Assembly: GCF_003054705.1 (NCBI RefSeq)
Contig: NZ_QAYX01000022.1
Coordinates: 62,001-126,000, forward strand
Origin: Opitutus sp. ER46
Lineage (GTDB): Bacteria; Verrucomicrobiota; Verrucomicrobiia; Opitutales; Opitutaceae
Length of the DNA stretch: 64,000 nt
Reading direction: 5' to 3'
Shown: in pieces, positions 25,560-34,172 of the stretch
Layout of the letters: each line of letters opens with the position of its first letter
Position numbering within the stretch: the stretch's first letter is position 1
The notes under the pieces: model-generated
What the model saw: only the letters and a program-made list of their open reading frames with translations
What the model was told of the DNA's origin: nothing
Databases searched by the model: none
Made by a program: the position numbers and the translations under genes

Positions 25560-26414
25560 GTGAAACTCGTCCTCGCGACCCGCAAGAGTCCTCTCGCCCT
25601 GGCCCAGACTGAAATGGTCGCCGCCCATCTGCGCACCGCGCTGGGCGTCGAAACCGAGCTGCTCAAGATCGTCACCACGGGCGACAAGCAGACCGAGTGG
25701 TCGCTCGAACAGCGCGGCGGCAAGGGGCTCTTCACGAGCGAACTCGAGGCGGCGTTGCAGCGGGGGGAGGCCGATGTGGCCGTCCACAGCACCAAGGACC
25801 TGCCCGGCGACATGCCCGCCGGCCTGGCCATCGGTGGCTACATGCCGCGCGCCGACACCCGGGACGTCCTGGTGCTCCGTGCCGGTGTCGAGGAGCCGAA
25901 GTTGATCGCCACCGGCAGCCCGCGGCGCCGCCTGCAGGTGAAGCTGATGTTCCCGGCCGTCGAGTTCACCGAAATCCGCGGCAACGTCGACACGCGCCTC
26001 CGCAAGATCGGCCAGCAGCACGTCGCCGACGGCACGATCCTGGCCGCCGCCGGCATGAAGCGGCTGGGCATCGACGCGTGGCCCGACGTCGAGTTTGCCC
26101 CGCTCGATTTCGCCCAGATGGTTCCCGCGGTGGGGCAGGGCGCGATTGCCGTGCAGTGCCGCGAGGCTGACGCCGCCAAGTTCGCCGCGGTGTTCGATGC
26201 GCCGACCATGCGCACGGTGAACGTCGAGCGCGCGTTCCAGACCGCGCTCGGCGGCGGTTGCCACACCGCCTTCGCCGCCCACGTCGCGGGCGAAACGCTC
26301 TACCTCTTCCACGAGCAGATCGGCCAGCGCAGCCTCCCGCTCACCGCCGCCGACTTCGCCGCGCCGACCGAGACCGCCGCCCGCATCCTCAAGGATCTCG
26401 GGCTGAAGGCCTGA
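25560..26414 (+). CDS. hemC: Porphobilinogen deaminase (hydroxymethylbilane synthase)
   Basis: HemC joins four porphobilinogen units into hydroxymethylbilane for haem and other tetrapyrroles. It starts with GTG; the product begins KLVLATRKSPLALAQ, the family N terminus. The catalytic aspartate is D80 in HSTKDLP. The cysteine that anchors the dipyrromethane cofactor is C234 in GGGCHTAF. At 284 residues it is slightly shorter than the E. coli enzyme, with a reduced C-terminal domain 3. The partner hemD lies about 1.1 kb downstream, separated by a lipoprotein gene on the opposite strand. That is unlike the common hemCD operon. Confidence 0.97.
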   Translation: MKLVLATRKSPLALAQTEMVAAHLRTALGVETELLKIVTTGDKQTEWSLEQRGGKGLFTSELEAALQRGEADVAVHSTKDLPGDMPAGLAIGGYMPRADTRDVLVLRAGVEEPKLIATGSPRRRLQVKLMFPAVEFTEIRGNVDTRLRKIGQQHVADGTILAAAGMKRLGIDAWPDVEFAPLDFAQMVPAVGQGAIAVQCREADAAKFAAVFDAPTMRTVNVERAFQTALGGGCHTAFAAHVAGETLYLFHEQIGQRSLPLTAADFAAPTETAARILKDLGLKA

Positions 26415-26475
26415 GCACCGCGGTAGTCCAGGAGACGGGGGCCGACCGGCGGGAGAGATCGGTCGTAGCTTGGGG

Positions 26476-27372
26476 TCACCTCTTCAGCCCTTCAGCGTTC
26501 AGCTCTTCAGCCCTTTTCTCCCCGACCGTCTTCACCACGAGCGTCGGTTGGTTCGTGCCGAAATAGGGCCCCGCCACCGCGCACATCTCCTTCAGTGCCG
26601 CGGCGAAATCGCGCCCCCGTGCGTTGATCGTCATCTGCACCGTCCAAACCGGCGTCGGCCGGCCCACGACGCCCGCGCGCGGATCGAAGGCCAGCACGGC
26701 CACAAAATAGCGGGGCTCATTCATCAAGTCGGCCAGGGTGAAGGGCGCATCTCCCGGCGCAGGTGGCGGGAGCACTGCCCCGCGGAGACCGAGCATGTCC
26801 TGGCGGCGCATCACTTGCGCCATGTCCTGCCGGTTGATCCCGCCGAGCTGCGACATCGCCGCCCGGCGACTTCCTTCCGCCGCCGCAGCCACGCCCGCAA
26901 CCCGCGCACTGAGATCGCCCTTTTCGGTCGCTTGCGCTGACTCAACCGCTTCGTCCGCCTGCCGGATCGAGTCCATGTCCATACCCGCCTCTGCGCCGGC
27001 GCTCTGTTCGGGCGAGATTAACCCCCAGTGCACGGCGAGCACCAACGCGGACCGCCGGCGCGAGGTGAGCCGTTCAAAGCGCGTCGTGCCCATCGCCGTG
27101 GCCACCTCCTGGGTCAGGGTGTCGAAATCGAAGCTCCGCACGCCGTTGTCGCTGTCGTTCGCGTAGCTTTCGCCGCGCGTGAAGAGGTAGCGTTCGGCGG
27201 GTACCTCCATGCCGGCATGCTGCTGTACGTACGCCGGAGTCGCGATGGCCCGGACGGTGACCGCCTGTACTTCGGCTCCCGCGGAGCCTCCGCTTTGACA
27301 TCCGGCGGCAGCCGCGAGAGACGCGGCGGCGACGGTACGGGAGAAAACGCGGAAGATTCCAGAGGGGCTCAT
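26476..27372 (-). CDS. Predicted lipoprotein of unknown function
   Basis: A 298-residue protein with a type II signal peptide: a short basic N terminus, an Ala-rich core and a lipobox ending AAAGC with Cys at 25, followed by QSGG. The mature part is Ala-, Glu-, Arg- and Met-rich in the middle (about 130-200), likely helical. A more strand-like end contains VWTVQMTINARG and PYFGTNQPTLVVKTVG. I do not recognise a family. The last 14 codons are built from a degenerate GCTGAA repeat on the coding strand. The ATG at 27372 is the only start giving a lipoprotein signal. The gene is wedged between hemC and hemD on the opposite strand, ending 61 bp from the hemC stop. Confidence 0.75.
   Translation of the reverse strand: MSPSGIFRVFSRTVAAASLAAAAGCQSGGSAGAEVQAVTVRAIATPAYVQQHAGMEVPAERYLFTRGESYANDSDNGVRSFDFDTLTQEVATAMGTTRFERLTSRRRSALVLAVHWGLISPEQSAGAEAGMDMDSIRQADEAVESAQATEKGDLSARVAGVAAAAEGSRRAAMSQLGGINRQDMAQVMRRQDMLGLRGAVLPPPAPGDAPFTLADLMNEPRYFVAVLAFDPRAGVVGRPTPVWTVQMTINARGRDFAAALKEMCAVAGPYFGTNQPTLVVKTVGEKRAEELNAEGLKR
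26483..26511 (-). repeat. Degenerate GCTGAA short repeat inside lipoprotein C terminus
   Basis: TTCAGC occurs on the plus strand at 26483, 26491, 26498 and 26506, i.e. four GCTGAA units with 7-8 base spacing on the coding strand. A second array of the same unit is found at 59404-59431. Confidence 0.6.
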
Positions 27373-27512
27373 GCAGGTTGAAGTTGCACGACATTGGCGT
27401 CTGCCGGTCCGGCGTGTCAACGGACCGGCCCCGGGCGGCCTCACCCGTGAGGTCCCGAAATGGGCGCTTTCATTGCCGGGAATTCGCTGCAATCGTGTCC
27501 GGTTTCCCGCCC

Positions 27513-28292
27513 ATGAAATCACCTCTCTCCGGCAAACGCATCGCCGTCACCCGCGCGCGCGATCAGGCGCCCGAACTCACCGGCAAACTCACTGCACTCG
27601 GCGCGGAGGTCGTCGAACTGCCGCTGATCCAGGTGGTGAAGGACATCGACAAGCAGACGCTCGCCGACGTGCTCCTCGAACTCGGTGGCTATGACTGGAT
27701 CGTGTTCACGAGCGCCAACGGCGTCCGCTTCTTCTTCGAGGAGTTCCACCGAATCTTTGACGACATCCGCTCGCTGGGCCTGCTGCGCTTCGCCTGTGTG
27801 GGCGACGCCACCGCGCGCGCGATCAGGGAGCAGCACCTCAAGGTGGAGTGCCAGCCGGAGGTCGCAACGGGCGAGGCGCTCGCCGACGCCCTCATCGCCA
27901 CCGGCAGTCTCGACAGCGCGAAGGTCCTGGTGATCACGGGCAATCTCAACCGCGACGAACTCGTCAAGAGGCTCGAGGAGGCCCGCGCCATCGTCGACCG
28001 GCTCCCCGTGTATCGGACCGAGACGACGGACGTGACCCACGATCCGGCCGCGGTGGACTTTCGCGCGCACGGCGCGGACGCGATTCTCTTTGCCAGTTCT
28101 TCCGCCGTGCAGTCGTACGCCGACCAGGCACGCGCCTTGAAACTCGGCCAGAACGCCCGCAAGCCGATCGCCGGCAGCATTGGGTCGCAGACGAGCGAAA
28201 CGATGAAGAAGGTCGGAATTCCGATCGCGTTCGAAGCGAAGAAGCCGGGCCTCGACGAACTCGTCGCCGCGCTCGTCAAGACGCTCGGATAA
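27513..28292 (+). CDS. hemD: Uroporphyrinogen-III synthase
   Basis: HemD closes hydroxymethylbilane to uroporphyrinogen III, inverting ring D. The 259-residue protein has the family's weakly conserved pattern: GKRIAVTRARDQAPEL at the N terminus, YDWIVFTSANGVRFF, FACVGDATARAI, a central LPVYRTE and the C-terminal DAILFASSSAVQSYADQA followed by SIGSQTSETMKKVG. The two-lobed architecture is evident from these repeated motifs. The ATG at 27513 follows the promoter-bearing gap from the divergent lipoprotein gene. It is separated from hemC by about 1.1 kb. No hemB, hemL or methyltransferase gene adjoins it. Confidence 0.93.
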   Translation: MKSPLSGKRIAVTRARDQAPELTGKLTALGAEVVELPLIQVVKDIDKQTLADVLLELGGYDWIVFTSANGVRFFFEEFHRIFDDIRSLGLLRFACVGDATARAIREQHLKVECQPEVATGEALADALIATGSLDSAKVLVITGNLNRDELVKRLEEARAIVDRLPVYRTETTDVTHDPAAVDFRAHGADAILFASSSAVQSYADQARALKLGQNARKPIAGSIGSQTSETMKKVGIPIAFEAKKPGLDELVAALVKTLG

Positions 28293-28516
28293 GGACCTGG
28301 ACAACGCCGCAGCCGGCGAGCAACCGCACGGCCGGGCTCGGCAGAGCAGGGTGGTGCGCCGCCGCGCCGCCCCATCGTCTGATGCGCGGTGCGGTGTCCC
28401 GGCCACGTTGCCAACGGCCTGCGGCTGCCGTTCGCGTGACGTCAGCCGCGCCGGACCGGGCGAAAAATCTGGTTTGGTATTCGGGCCCCAAGTGTGTTTC
28501 GTCGTCGGCTCCGAAC

Positions 28517-29626
28517 ATGAAGGTCCCGTTCCTCGATCTGTCGCTGCAACATCGTGCGCTGCGTGAACCGGCGCTGGCGGCCCTCACCGCCACCTATGAC
28601 GCCACGCGCTTCTGCCTCGGCAAGGACGTCGAGGACTTCGAGCGGAATTTTGGCGCCACGCTCGGCTACCCGCGCGTCCTCGGCATGAACAGCGGCACCG
28701 CCCCGCTGCACGTCGCGTGCATGATCGCGGGCTTCGGCCCGGGCGATGAGGTCATCACGTCTCCGTTCACGTTCATCTCGTCCGCCTGGGGCATCAACTA
28801 CGTCGGCGCCAAGCCCGTCTTCGCCGACATCGACGAGGGCACGTTCAACCTCGATCCCGCGAAGGTCGCCGCCGCCATCACGCCCCGCACCAAGGGCATC
28901 ATCGTTGTGCATCTGTTCGGCCAGCCGGCGCGGATGGACGAAATCATGGCCATTGCCCGGCAGCACAACCTTTTCGTCATCGAGGACTGCGCGCAGGCGG
29001 TCGGCGCGAGTCACCTCTCCGCCAGCGGTTCGGCCACGCCCGTCGGCCTCATCGGCGACGCCGGCACGTTCAGCTTCTATCCGACCAAGAATCTCGGCGG
29101 TTGCGGTGAAGGCGGCGCCTTCGTCTCGCGCCGCGAGGAAATTCAGACGCGGGCGCGCCACGTTCGCGTCCACGGCTCCGACCGCCGCTACTATCACGAC
29201 ATCGTGGGCGGCAACTTCCGCATGGATGGTTTCCAGGGCGCGCTCCTCAACGTGAAACTTCCGCACCTCGCCGGATGGACGGCCCGCCGCCGTGCGATCG
29301 CGGGCCGCTACCTCAGTGAGATCAAGCTCGGCGATGTGCGCCTGCCGGAGCAGCCGGCGTATGGAAAGTCCGTCTTCCACCAGTTCACGATCCGGCACCC
29401 GCGGCGCGATGCGCTGCGCGAGCACCTGACGAAGCAGGAGGTCGGCACCGATCTCATCTATCCCGTGCCGCTGCATCTCCAGAAGTGCTACGCCAACCTC
29501 GGTCGCGGTCCGGGCTCGTATCCGGTGGCCGAGCGTGCGGCTGCGAACTGTGTCAGCCTCCCCATCTTCCCCGAACTCACCGACGCGCAGGTCGACCAAG
29601 TCATTCGCGCGGTGAACTCGTTCTGA
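28517..29626 (+). CDS. DegT/DnrJ/EryC1/StrS-family aminotransferase
   Basis: A 369-residue PLP-dependent aminotransferase of the sugar-aminotransferase family, which makes amino sugars for surface polysaccharides, glycans or secondary metabolites. The N terminus VPFLDLSLQHRALRE is typical. The PLP lysine is K191 in FYPTKNLGGCGEGG. Substrate-binding segments include MNSGTAPLHVACMIAG, SPFTFISSAWGINYVGAKPV and IEDCAQAVGA. No sugar dehydratase, epimerase or glycosyltransferase gene is nearby, so the substrate cannot be assigned. The ATG at 28517 is preceded by about 220 bp without another gene, in which I see nothing definite. Confidence 0.92.
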   Translation: MKVPFLDLSLQHRALREPALAALTATYDATRFCLGKDVEDFERNFGATLGYPRVLGMNSGTAPLHVACMIAGFGPGDEVITSPFTFISSAWGINYVGAKPVFADIDEGTFNLDPAKVAAAITPRTKGIIVVHLFGQPARMDEIMAIARQHNLFVIEDCAQAVGASHLSASGSATPVGLIGDAGTFSFYPTKNLGGCGEGGAFVSRREEIQTRARHVRVHGSDRRYYHDIVGGNFRMDGFQGALLNVKLPHLAGWTARRRAIAGRYLSEIKLGDVRLPEQPAYGKSVFHQFTIRHPRRDALREHLTKQEVGTDLIYPVPLHLQKCYANLGRGPGSYPVAERAAANCVSLPIFPELTDAQVDQVIRAVNSF

Positions 29627-29763
29627 GCCGGATCGCCGTCGCTCTGCCCCGCCGTGGTGCTCGCACCGCTGCGGCACGCGGTTCGGCGCCGGCGTGACGG
29701 TCTGGTGACGGAATCCGCTCTGGCGCCGATCGGCCGACCGCGTAAGCTTCCGTCTTCTTTTCT

Positions 29764-30879
29764 ATGGCCAAGAAAACTAACGGCACGATCGGGATCCTGA
29801 CCGCGGGTGGCGACTGCCCCGGCCTGAACGCGGTGATTCGTGGCGTCGCCAAGGCCGCGCTCCACTACGGCATTCGCGTGATCGGCATCCGGGACGGATT
29901 TCGCGGGCTGATCGAGAACCGGACCCTGCCGCTGGATAGCCAGGCGGTCAGCGGCATCCTGACGCAGGGCGGCACGTTTCTCGGGAGCAGTCGCGACAAG
30001 CCGCACAAGATGCCGGTGGGCGGCAAGGTCGTGGACATGACCAACGTCGCGGTGCGCAACTACAAGAAACTCAAGCTCGACTGCCTGGTGTGCCTCGGCG
30101 GCAACGGGACGCAAAAGACGGCGTTTCGCCTGCACCAGCGCGGCGGCCTCAACGTGCTCACGTTGCCCAAGACGATCGACAACGACGTCGCCGAGACGGA
30201 CATCACGTTCGGCTTTGACTCGGCAATGGCGATTGCCACCGAGGCGATCGACCGGCTGCACACGACGGCCACGAGCCACCAGCGGATCATCGTGGTGGAA
30301 ATCATGGGGCACGACGCCGGCTGGCTTTGCCTCGGCGCCGGCATTGCGGGCGGCGCGGATGTCATTCTGATTCCCGAGATCCCGTACGACCTCGAGGCGG
30401 TGGCGCGTCATCTCACGCGACGTCGCAAGGCGGGGAAGCGCTTCTCTCTTATCGCGGTGGCCGAGGGCATCATCTCACGCGAGGAGGCCAAGGCCCGCGA
30501 GGCGGCCAAGCGCATTGAGTCCCCCTTCATCGCCGAGAGCGGCGGCACCCGGCTCGTGCAGGAACCCGTGGCGAGCCGGCTCGCCCGCCAACTCCAGCAG
30601 CTCACCGGCGTCGAGGCGCGGGTCACGTCCCTCGGCCATGTTCAGCGGGGCGGCACGCCGACGCCGTTTGACCGGCTGCTCTGCACCCGGCTGGGAACCA
30701 AGGCTGGCGAACTTCTCGCGCAGGGCCGCTACAACATCATGGTGGGCGTCCGCGGCACCGAATGCGTGCCCGTGCCACTTGCAAAGGTCGCCGGCATCAA
30801 GCGTGTCGTTCCCACCAACCACCCGTGGATCAAAACCGCCCGCCTGGTCGAAACCTGCCTCGGTGATGACTGTGAGTGA
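29764..30879 (+). CDS. pfkA: 6-phosphofructokinase, probably ATP-dependent with PPi-like lysine
   Basis: A 371-residue phosphofructokinase of the mixed-substrate (group III-like) type. The phosphate-donor loop reads GGNGTQ (112-117), with Gly where PPi enzymes carry Asp, indicating ATP. The catalytic loop is PKTIDND, with K136 where E. coli ATP-PFK has Gly; K at this position is typical of PPi-type and actinobacterial enzymes. The catalytic base is D139. N-terminal [17 protein letters not shown] and the later [11 protein letters not shown] and [14 protein letters not shown] are standard. The length is greater than that of E. coli PfkA. trpF follows after 33 bp. ATP use is inferred from the Gly residue and should be tested. 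Confidence 0.93.
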   Translation: MAKKTNGTIGILTAGGDCPGLNAVIRGVAKAALHYGIRVIGIRDGFRGLIENRTLPLDSQAVSGILTQGGTFLGSSRDKPHKMPVGGKVVDMTNVAVRNYKKLKLDCLVCLGGNGTQKTAFRLHQRGGLNVLTLPKTIDNDVAETDITFGFDSAMAIATEAIDRLHTTATSHQRIIVVEIMGHDAGWLCLGAGIAGGADVILIPEIPYDLEAVARHLTRRRKAGKRFSLIAVAEGIISREEAKAREAAKRIESPFIAESGGTRLVQEPVASRLARQLQQLTGVEARVTSLGHVQRGGTPTPFDRLLCTRLGTKAGELLAQGRYNIMVGVRGTECVPVPLAKVAGIKRVVPTNHPWIKTARLVETCLGDDCE

Positions 30880-30912
30880 CGCCGTCATGCGCCTCGCTTG
30901 CGCCGTACGCCC

Positions 30913-31575
30913 ATGATCCAGGGACTGCGCCTCAAAGTCTGCGGGCTGACCTCGCTCGTCGATGCCCAACTGGCCGACAACTCCGGGGCGGACTTCCTCG
31001 GTTTTATCCTGCACCCGGCGTCGCCGCGCCACGTCACGCTCGCGCAGTACGATGCGATGGCCGAACGTCTCCCGGATCGGCGGCGGGTGGCGGTGCTGGT
31101 GGAGCCGGAACCCGCGCAGCTCCGCGCCGTGCGGGAGCGCTTCGACTATTTTCAGATTCACTTCTGCGCCGATCTACCGGTCGCGATCGTCGCCGGTTGG
31201 ACTGAGATCGTCGGTCGCGAGCGGCTCTGGCTGGCCCCCAAGGTCAAGCCGGGCGAATCCGTGCCCGAGTACCTTCTACCCCAGGCGAAGTATTTCTTGT
31301 TGGACACCTTCCGGGCGGACGGATTCGGCGGTACGGGCCGCGCGGGAGACTGGCCGCAGTTCGCGCGGGAGCAACGCGCCCATCCCGAGCACACCTGGAT
31401 CCTTGCGGGAGGTCTGGGACCGGACAACGTGCTCGCGGCACTCGAGTCTTCCGGCGCGCGTTTCATCGACGTAAACAGTGGCGTCGAGGCTGCGCCTGGG
31501 GTGAAGGATCCGGAGAAGTTGCGCCGGCTGGTCGCGGCGCTGCGCGCTCGTGGCGGGGTGGCTCCCGGCCGGTGA
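30913..31575 (+). CDS. trpF: Phosphoribosylanthranilate isomerase
   Basis: TrpF performs the Amadori rearrangement of phosphoribosylanthranilate in tryptophan synthesis. The 220-residue TIM-barrel protein has the general base cysteine in LKVCGLT and the general acid aspartate in LLDTFRADGFGGTGRAGDW. The phosphate-binding segments are ILAGGLGPDNV and IDVNSGVEAAPGVKD. The ATG at 30913 is chosen over a TTG at 30898. It lies 33 bp behind the phosphofructokinase gene and may share its transcript. The other trp genes are not in the window, so it is an isolated trpF. Confidence 0.94.
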   Translation: MIQGLRLKVCGLTSLVDAQLADNSGADFLGFILHPASPRHVTLAQYDAMAERLPDRRRVAVLVEPEPAQLRAVRERFDYFQIHFCADLPVAIVAGWTEIVGRERLWLAPKVKPGESVPEYLLPQAKYFLLDTFRADGFGGTGRAGDWPQFAREQRAHPEHTWILAGGLGPDNVLAALESSGARFIDVNSGVEAAPGVKDPEKLRRLVAALRARGGVAPGR

Positions 31576-32001
31576 GAGCATCGCGTCATTTCCGCCCGCG
31601 CCACCGACCCCCGGCGGGGAAAAGATTTGTCATCGACGATGGTGGAAAGGAACCGGCGCACTGTCGTGAGGGACAAATGCGCATGCCCTTGTCCCACGCC
31701 CCCGCCGATTCCGAGTCCCTCGTGCGCACGTTTGCGCTGCGCGTCAGCCAAGGCGCGGTATGGGTGCTCGTCGCCGGGTTGTTCTCGTTGGTCGAGGCGG
31801 CGGTGCTGGTGACGGAGCATGTGCCGGGCCGGTTCCTTCGGCCGCGGCGCGTTAACCGCGGCGAGCGACTGGCGGGCACGGCGGGCGACCGTGGCGGCGC
31901 CATCGCCGCCTGAGCCGCGAATTTTCCGGCCACACGAGCCTTGGTTTCCCCGATGGGTCGCGGCCTTGTCGTGACGCGGCGCGCCGGCATTAACGAAGGC
32001 C
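31576..32001. other. 426-bp gap without a confident gene
   Basis: An open frame from an ATG at 31677 to 31913 would encode 78 residues with one moderately hydrophobic stretch (AVWVLVAGLFSLVEAAVLV). It has no Shine-Dalgarno sequence and unconvincing composition. The opposite strand carries an equally unconvincing Pro/Arg/Ser-rich frame. The promoter of the receiver gene at 32002 should be here. I see no clear hairpin or repeat. Confidence 0.3.
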
Positions 32002-32487
32002 ATGCTTCCCGCTTCACCCTTGATCGTCGCCGTCGACGACGAGCCGGACGACGTGTTCTTCCTGCGCCGTACCCTCGACAAAACCGGCATCCCGCATCGC
32101 TTTCAGCCGTATAGCAATGGCGAGGCCGCTCAGGCGGCCTTGGCGACGGTGGCCGCGGCGGCGACGCCCGCCGACGCGCCGATCATCGTCTTTCTCGACA
32201 TCAAGATGGTGGGGATGTCCGGCTTTGACGTGCTGCGGTGGATTCGGGCGCACCGCGCGCTCGATGACCTGCCGGTCATGATGTATTCATCTTCTGATCA
32301 CCCGTCCGACGTGAGCCTGGCGCGGGAGCTTGGCGCCCAGGGGTACCTGAAGAAGTATCCGTCGGTGGACGCGATGACGACCGTGCTGCAAGAGGCGCTC
32401 GCGTTCGCGCAGACCCCACCGCCGCGTTCGACGTTCGTGCAGTGGAGTTACCGCTTCATCGACTCCGTGCCGGTCCCGGCCAAGTAG
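32002..32487 (+). CDS. Single-domain response regulator (Rcp1-like receiver)
   Basis: A 161-residue receiver with no output domain. The acidic pair is D12-D13 in AVDDEPDDVFFL, the phospho-acceptor is D66 in FLDIKM, Ser/Thr lies in MMYSSSDH, and the conserved lysine is in GYLKKYP. The VDDxxDDxFFLRR start is typical of the Rcp1/cyanobacterial-phytochrome-associated receiver group. No kinase gene is adjacent. It lies divergent from nothing and ends 123 bp before the convergent pectate lyase gene. A similar receiver occurs at 54440-54997. The ATG at 32002 has a short GAAGG just upstream, at unusually tight spacing. Confidence 0.88.
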   Translation: MLPASPLIVAVDDEPDDVFFLRRTLDKTGIPHRFQPYSNGEAAQAALATVAAAATPADAPIIVFLDIKMVGMSGFDVLRWIRAHRALDDLPVMMYSSSDHPSDVSLARELGAQGYLKKYPSVDAMTTVLQEALAFAQTPPPRSTFVQWSYRFIDSVPVPAK

Positions 32488-32610
32488 CGACCGGCGGCTG
32501 AGGAGAGCGCGAAGAGTGTGCGGACGTTCCGCGGTCGTGGAGCGCGCCTGAGCGCCAGCGTGCGGCGTGAGTCCGGCGCGGTCGAGGCGGCTCGCCGACG
32601 ACGTACCCGC

Positions 32611-33930
32611 TTAGCGTTTCGTCCGCGCCTGCCAGGCGGCGTAGTCGGCATCAAGTCCGGCCGCGCGCGTGTTGTACCAGCCGTAGCCGAGGCGGCGTTC
32701 GGCCGAGAGTTCGGTGACAGCGTAGTGCACGGTGCGGTCGCGTTCTCCGAAGATGGGCCGGCTGGTGCCGAGCTCGTAGAAGCGGGCCCACAACCATGGC
32801 GCGCCCGGGCGCGCGACGAGGCCCGTGCCTTGGTCGGCTTTGCGATCCCAGGCGGTGTCCCGGATCGCGGTGGCGTGGAGCCAGCGCACGGCGCTGTCGA
32901 TGGCCGACCGCACCGCCGGGGTGGGCTGGGGCAGCGTCATGAGAAACTGCACGAGTCCCGTGGACTCGCTGGTGCACCCGGAGATCGGCTCGAAGTTGCG
33001 CGCGGCGCAGGGCTGCAGGGTGAGCGGATCGTGCTGCTGGCCCCAGAGGGTCAATTGCCCGGCGGGCGTGCGGAGCTGCGCCGCCAGCACGCAGGCGATC
33101 CCGCGTTCAAGGGCGCGGCCCGCCTGGGTAGCCTCGCCGCCGCTGACAAAGGCGTATTCCGGGCGCCTTTGGCTTACGTCGCGCAGGAACTCGAGGATGT
33201 GCACCATCGCGTCGTCATTGAAGGTGATGGCGTCGTGGTAGCCGCCAACGAGCGGGTAGATCTGCGGGAATCCGCCGTTCGGATACTGGGCGGCGAGCAC
33301 GTACGCGAGACCGCGCTCGAACGCCGTGCGCCAGGCGTTGACGCGGGGATCACCCTCCGCCGCGGCGGCAACACGGGCGAGGAACCGAAGTTCGGTGATG
33401 GTGGAGTCGTTGTCGAAGGTGCCGGCGCTCCAGACGTCGTGGTGGTCGTCGGCTGGCACGCGGTCACGCGTGTAGTCGCCGCTCTTGGTCCAGGCTCCCA
33501 TGGCCGTCTGCCAGTTCACCACGTGATCGGCGACGGCCCGGGCTTCCGGCGAGGCAAAATAGGCGGCCGGGGCGTTGAGGCGCACGCCGCGACTGTAGGA
33601 AGCGCCGATCGGGGCTCCAGCGATTGGCTTGGTGGCGGAATGATCGGCGAGGTCGCGGCCCTTGAGTTGGGCGATGCGACGTTCCGACTCTGCCCAATAG
33701 GCGCGCCAGGCGGGTTGCTCGACCGCGGGGAGGGCGTTGATTCGGTCCGCGGTCAGCGGCAGAAATGCGTTCGCCGGCCAGGATGCCGGTGCCGTGTGTC
33801 CGCGGGCGACCGGTGGCACTGCTTGCGCGGGCAGGTCGACGGCCAGTTCGACGGCATGGAGCGTCGCCGCAACGGTCGCGGCCAGGCTGATAAACAACAC
33901 ACGCGGGCGGACGGAGAGTTGGAGCGTCAT
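32611..33930 (-). CDS. Secreted pectate lyase, PL10 family
   Basis: A 439-residue secreted pectate lyase. A signal peptide covers about residues 1-26, ending near TLHA. The catalytic domain matches the PL10 (TIGR02474-type) toroid: TKSGDYTRDR, the strongly conserved TFDNDSTITELRFLARV, YPNGGFPQIYP, ITFNDDAMVHILEFLRDV and GWYNTR near the C terminus. PL10 enzymes cleave polygalacturonate by beta-elimination, giving unsaturated oligogalacturonides that are eventually metabolised through 2-keto-3-deoxygluconate. The kinase for that intermediate is encoded at 45501-46598. No carbohydrate-binding module is present. The ATG at 33930 gives a clean signal peptide. A perfect 20-bp palindrome lies about 170 bp upstream. 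Confidence 0.93.
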   Translation of the reverse strand: MTLQLSVRPRVLFISLAATVAATLHAVELAVDLPAQAVPPVARGHTAPASWPANAFLPLTADRINALPAVEQPAWRAYWAESERRIAQLKGRDLADHSATKPIAGAPIGASYSRGVRLNAPAAYFASPEARAVADHVVNWQTAMGAWTKSGDYTRDRVPADDHHDVWSAGTFDNDSTITELRFLARVAAAAEGDPRVNAWRTAFERGLAYVLAAQYPNGGFPQIYPLVGGYHDAITFNDDAMVHILEFLRDVSQRRPEYAFVSGGEATQAGRALERGIACVLAAQLRTPAGQLTLWGQQHDPLTLQPCAARNFEPISGCTSESTGLVQFLMTLPQPTPAVRSAIDSAVRWLHATAIRDTAWDRKADQGTGLVARPGAPWLWARFYELGTSRPIFGERDRTVHYAVTELSAERRLGYGWYNTRAAGLDADYAAWQARTKR

Positions 33931-34101
33931 GGATACGATCGCGCTGCCGCGGTCGATACGCGCAAGACGCGGACCTGCGGGAAAGGATGTTCTGCAGCGA
34001 CGAACCGACCAATCTTGGGCCGTACCCGCTGACGCGCAGGGTTTTACCGGGTTTCGAGAGGCGGGCCCGCGCTCCTGAGTCGGCTCCCTGCAACACCGGG
34101 G

Positions 34102-34121
34102 ACTACCGGAATTCCGGTAGT
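34102..34121. promoter_or_regulatory. Perfect 20-bp palindrome between pectate lyase and receiver genes
   Basis: ACTACCGGAATTCCGGTAGT is a perfect dyad with no central spacer. It lies 171 bp upstream of the pectate lyase ATG and 51 bp upstream of the receiver ATG, in their shared divergent promoter region. The length and symmetry suit a dimeric regulator binding site, but the protein is unknown. Confidence 0.5.
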
Positions 34122-34172
34122 TTGGGTGCTTCCGGTTCGGTGATCACAAGGCAACGCTTCGCCTATCCCGCC

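Noticed and set aside
31572-32017. Small genes on either strand between trpF and the receiver
   Set aside because: Neither frame has a Shine-Dalgarno sequence or convincing composition. The gap is reported as without a confident gene.
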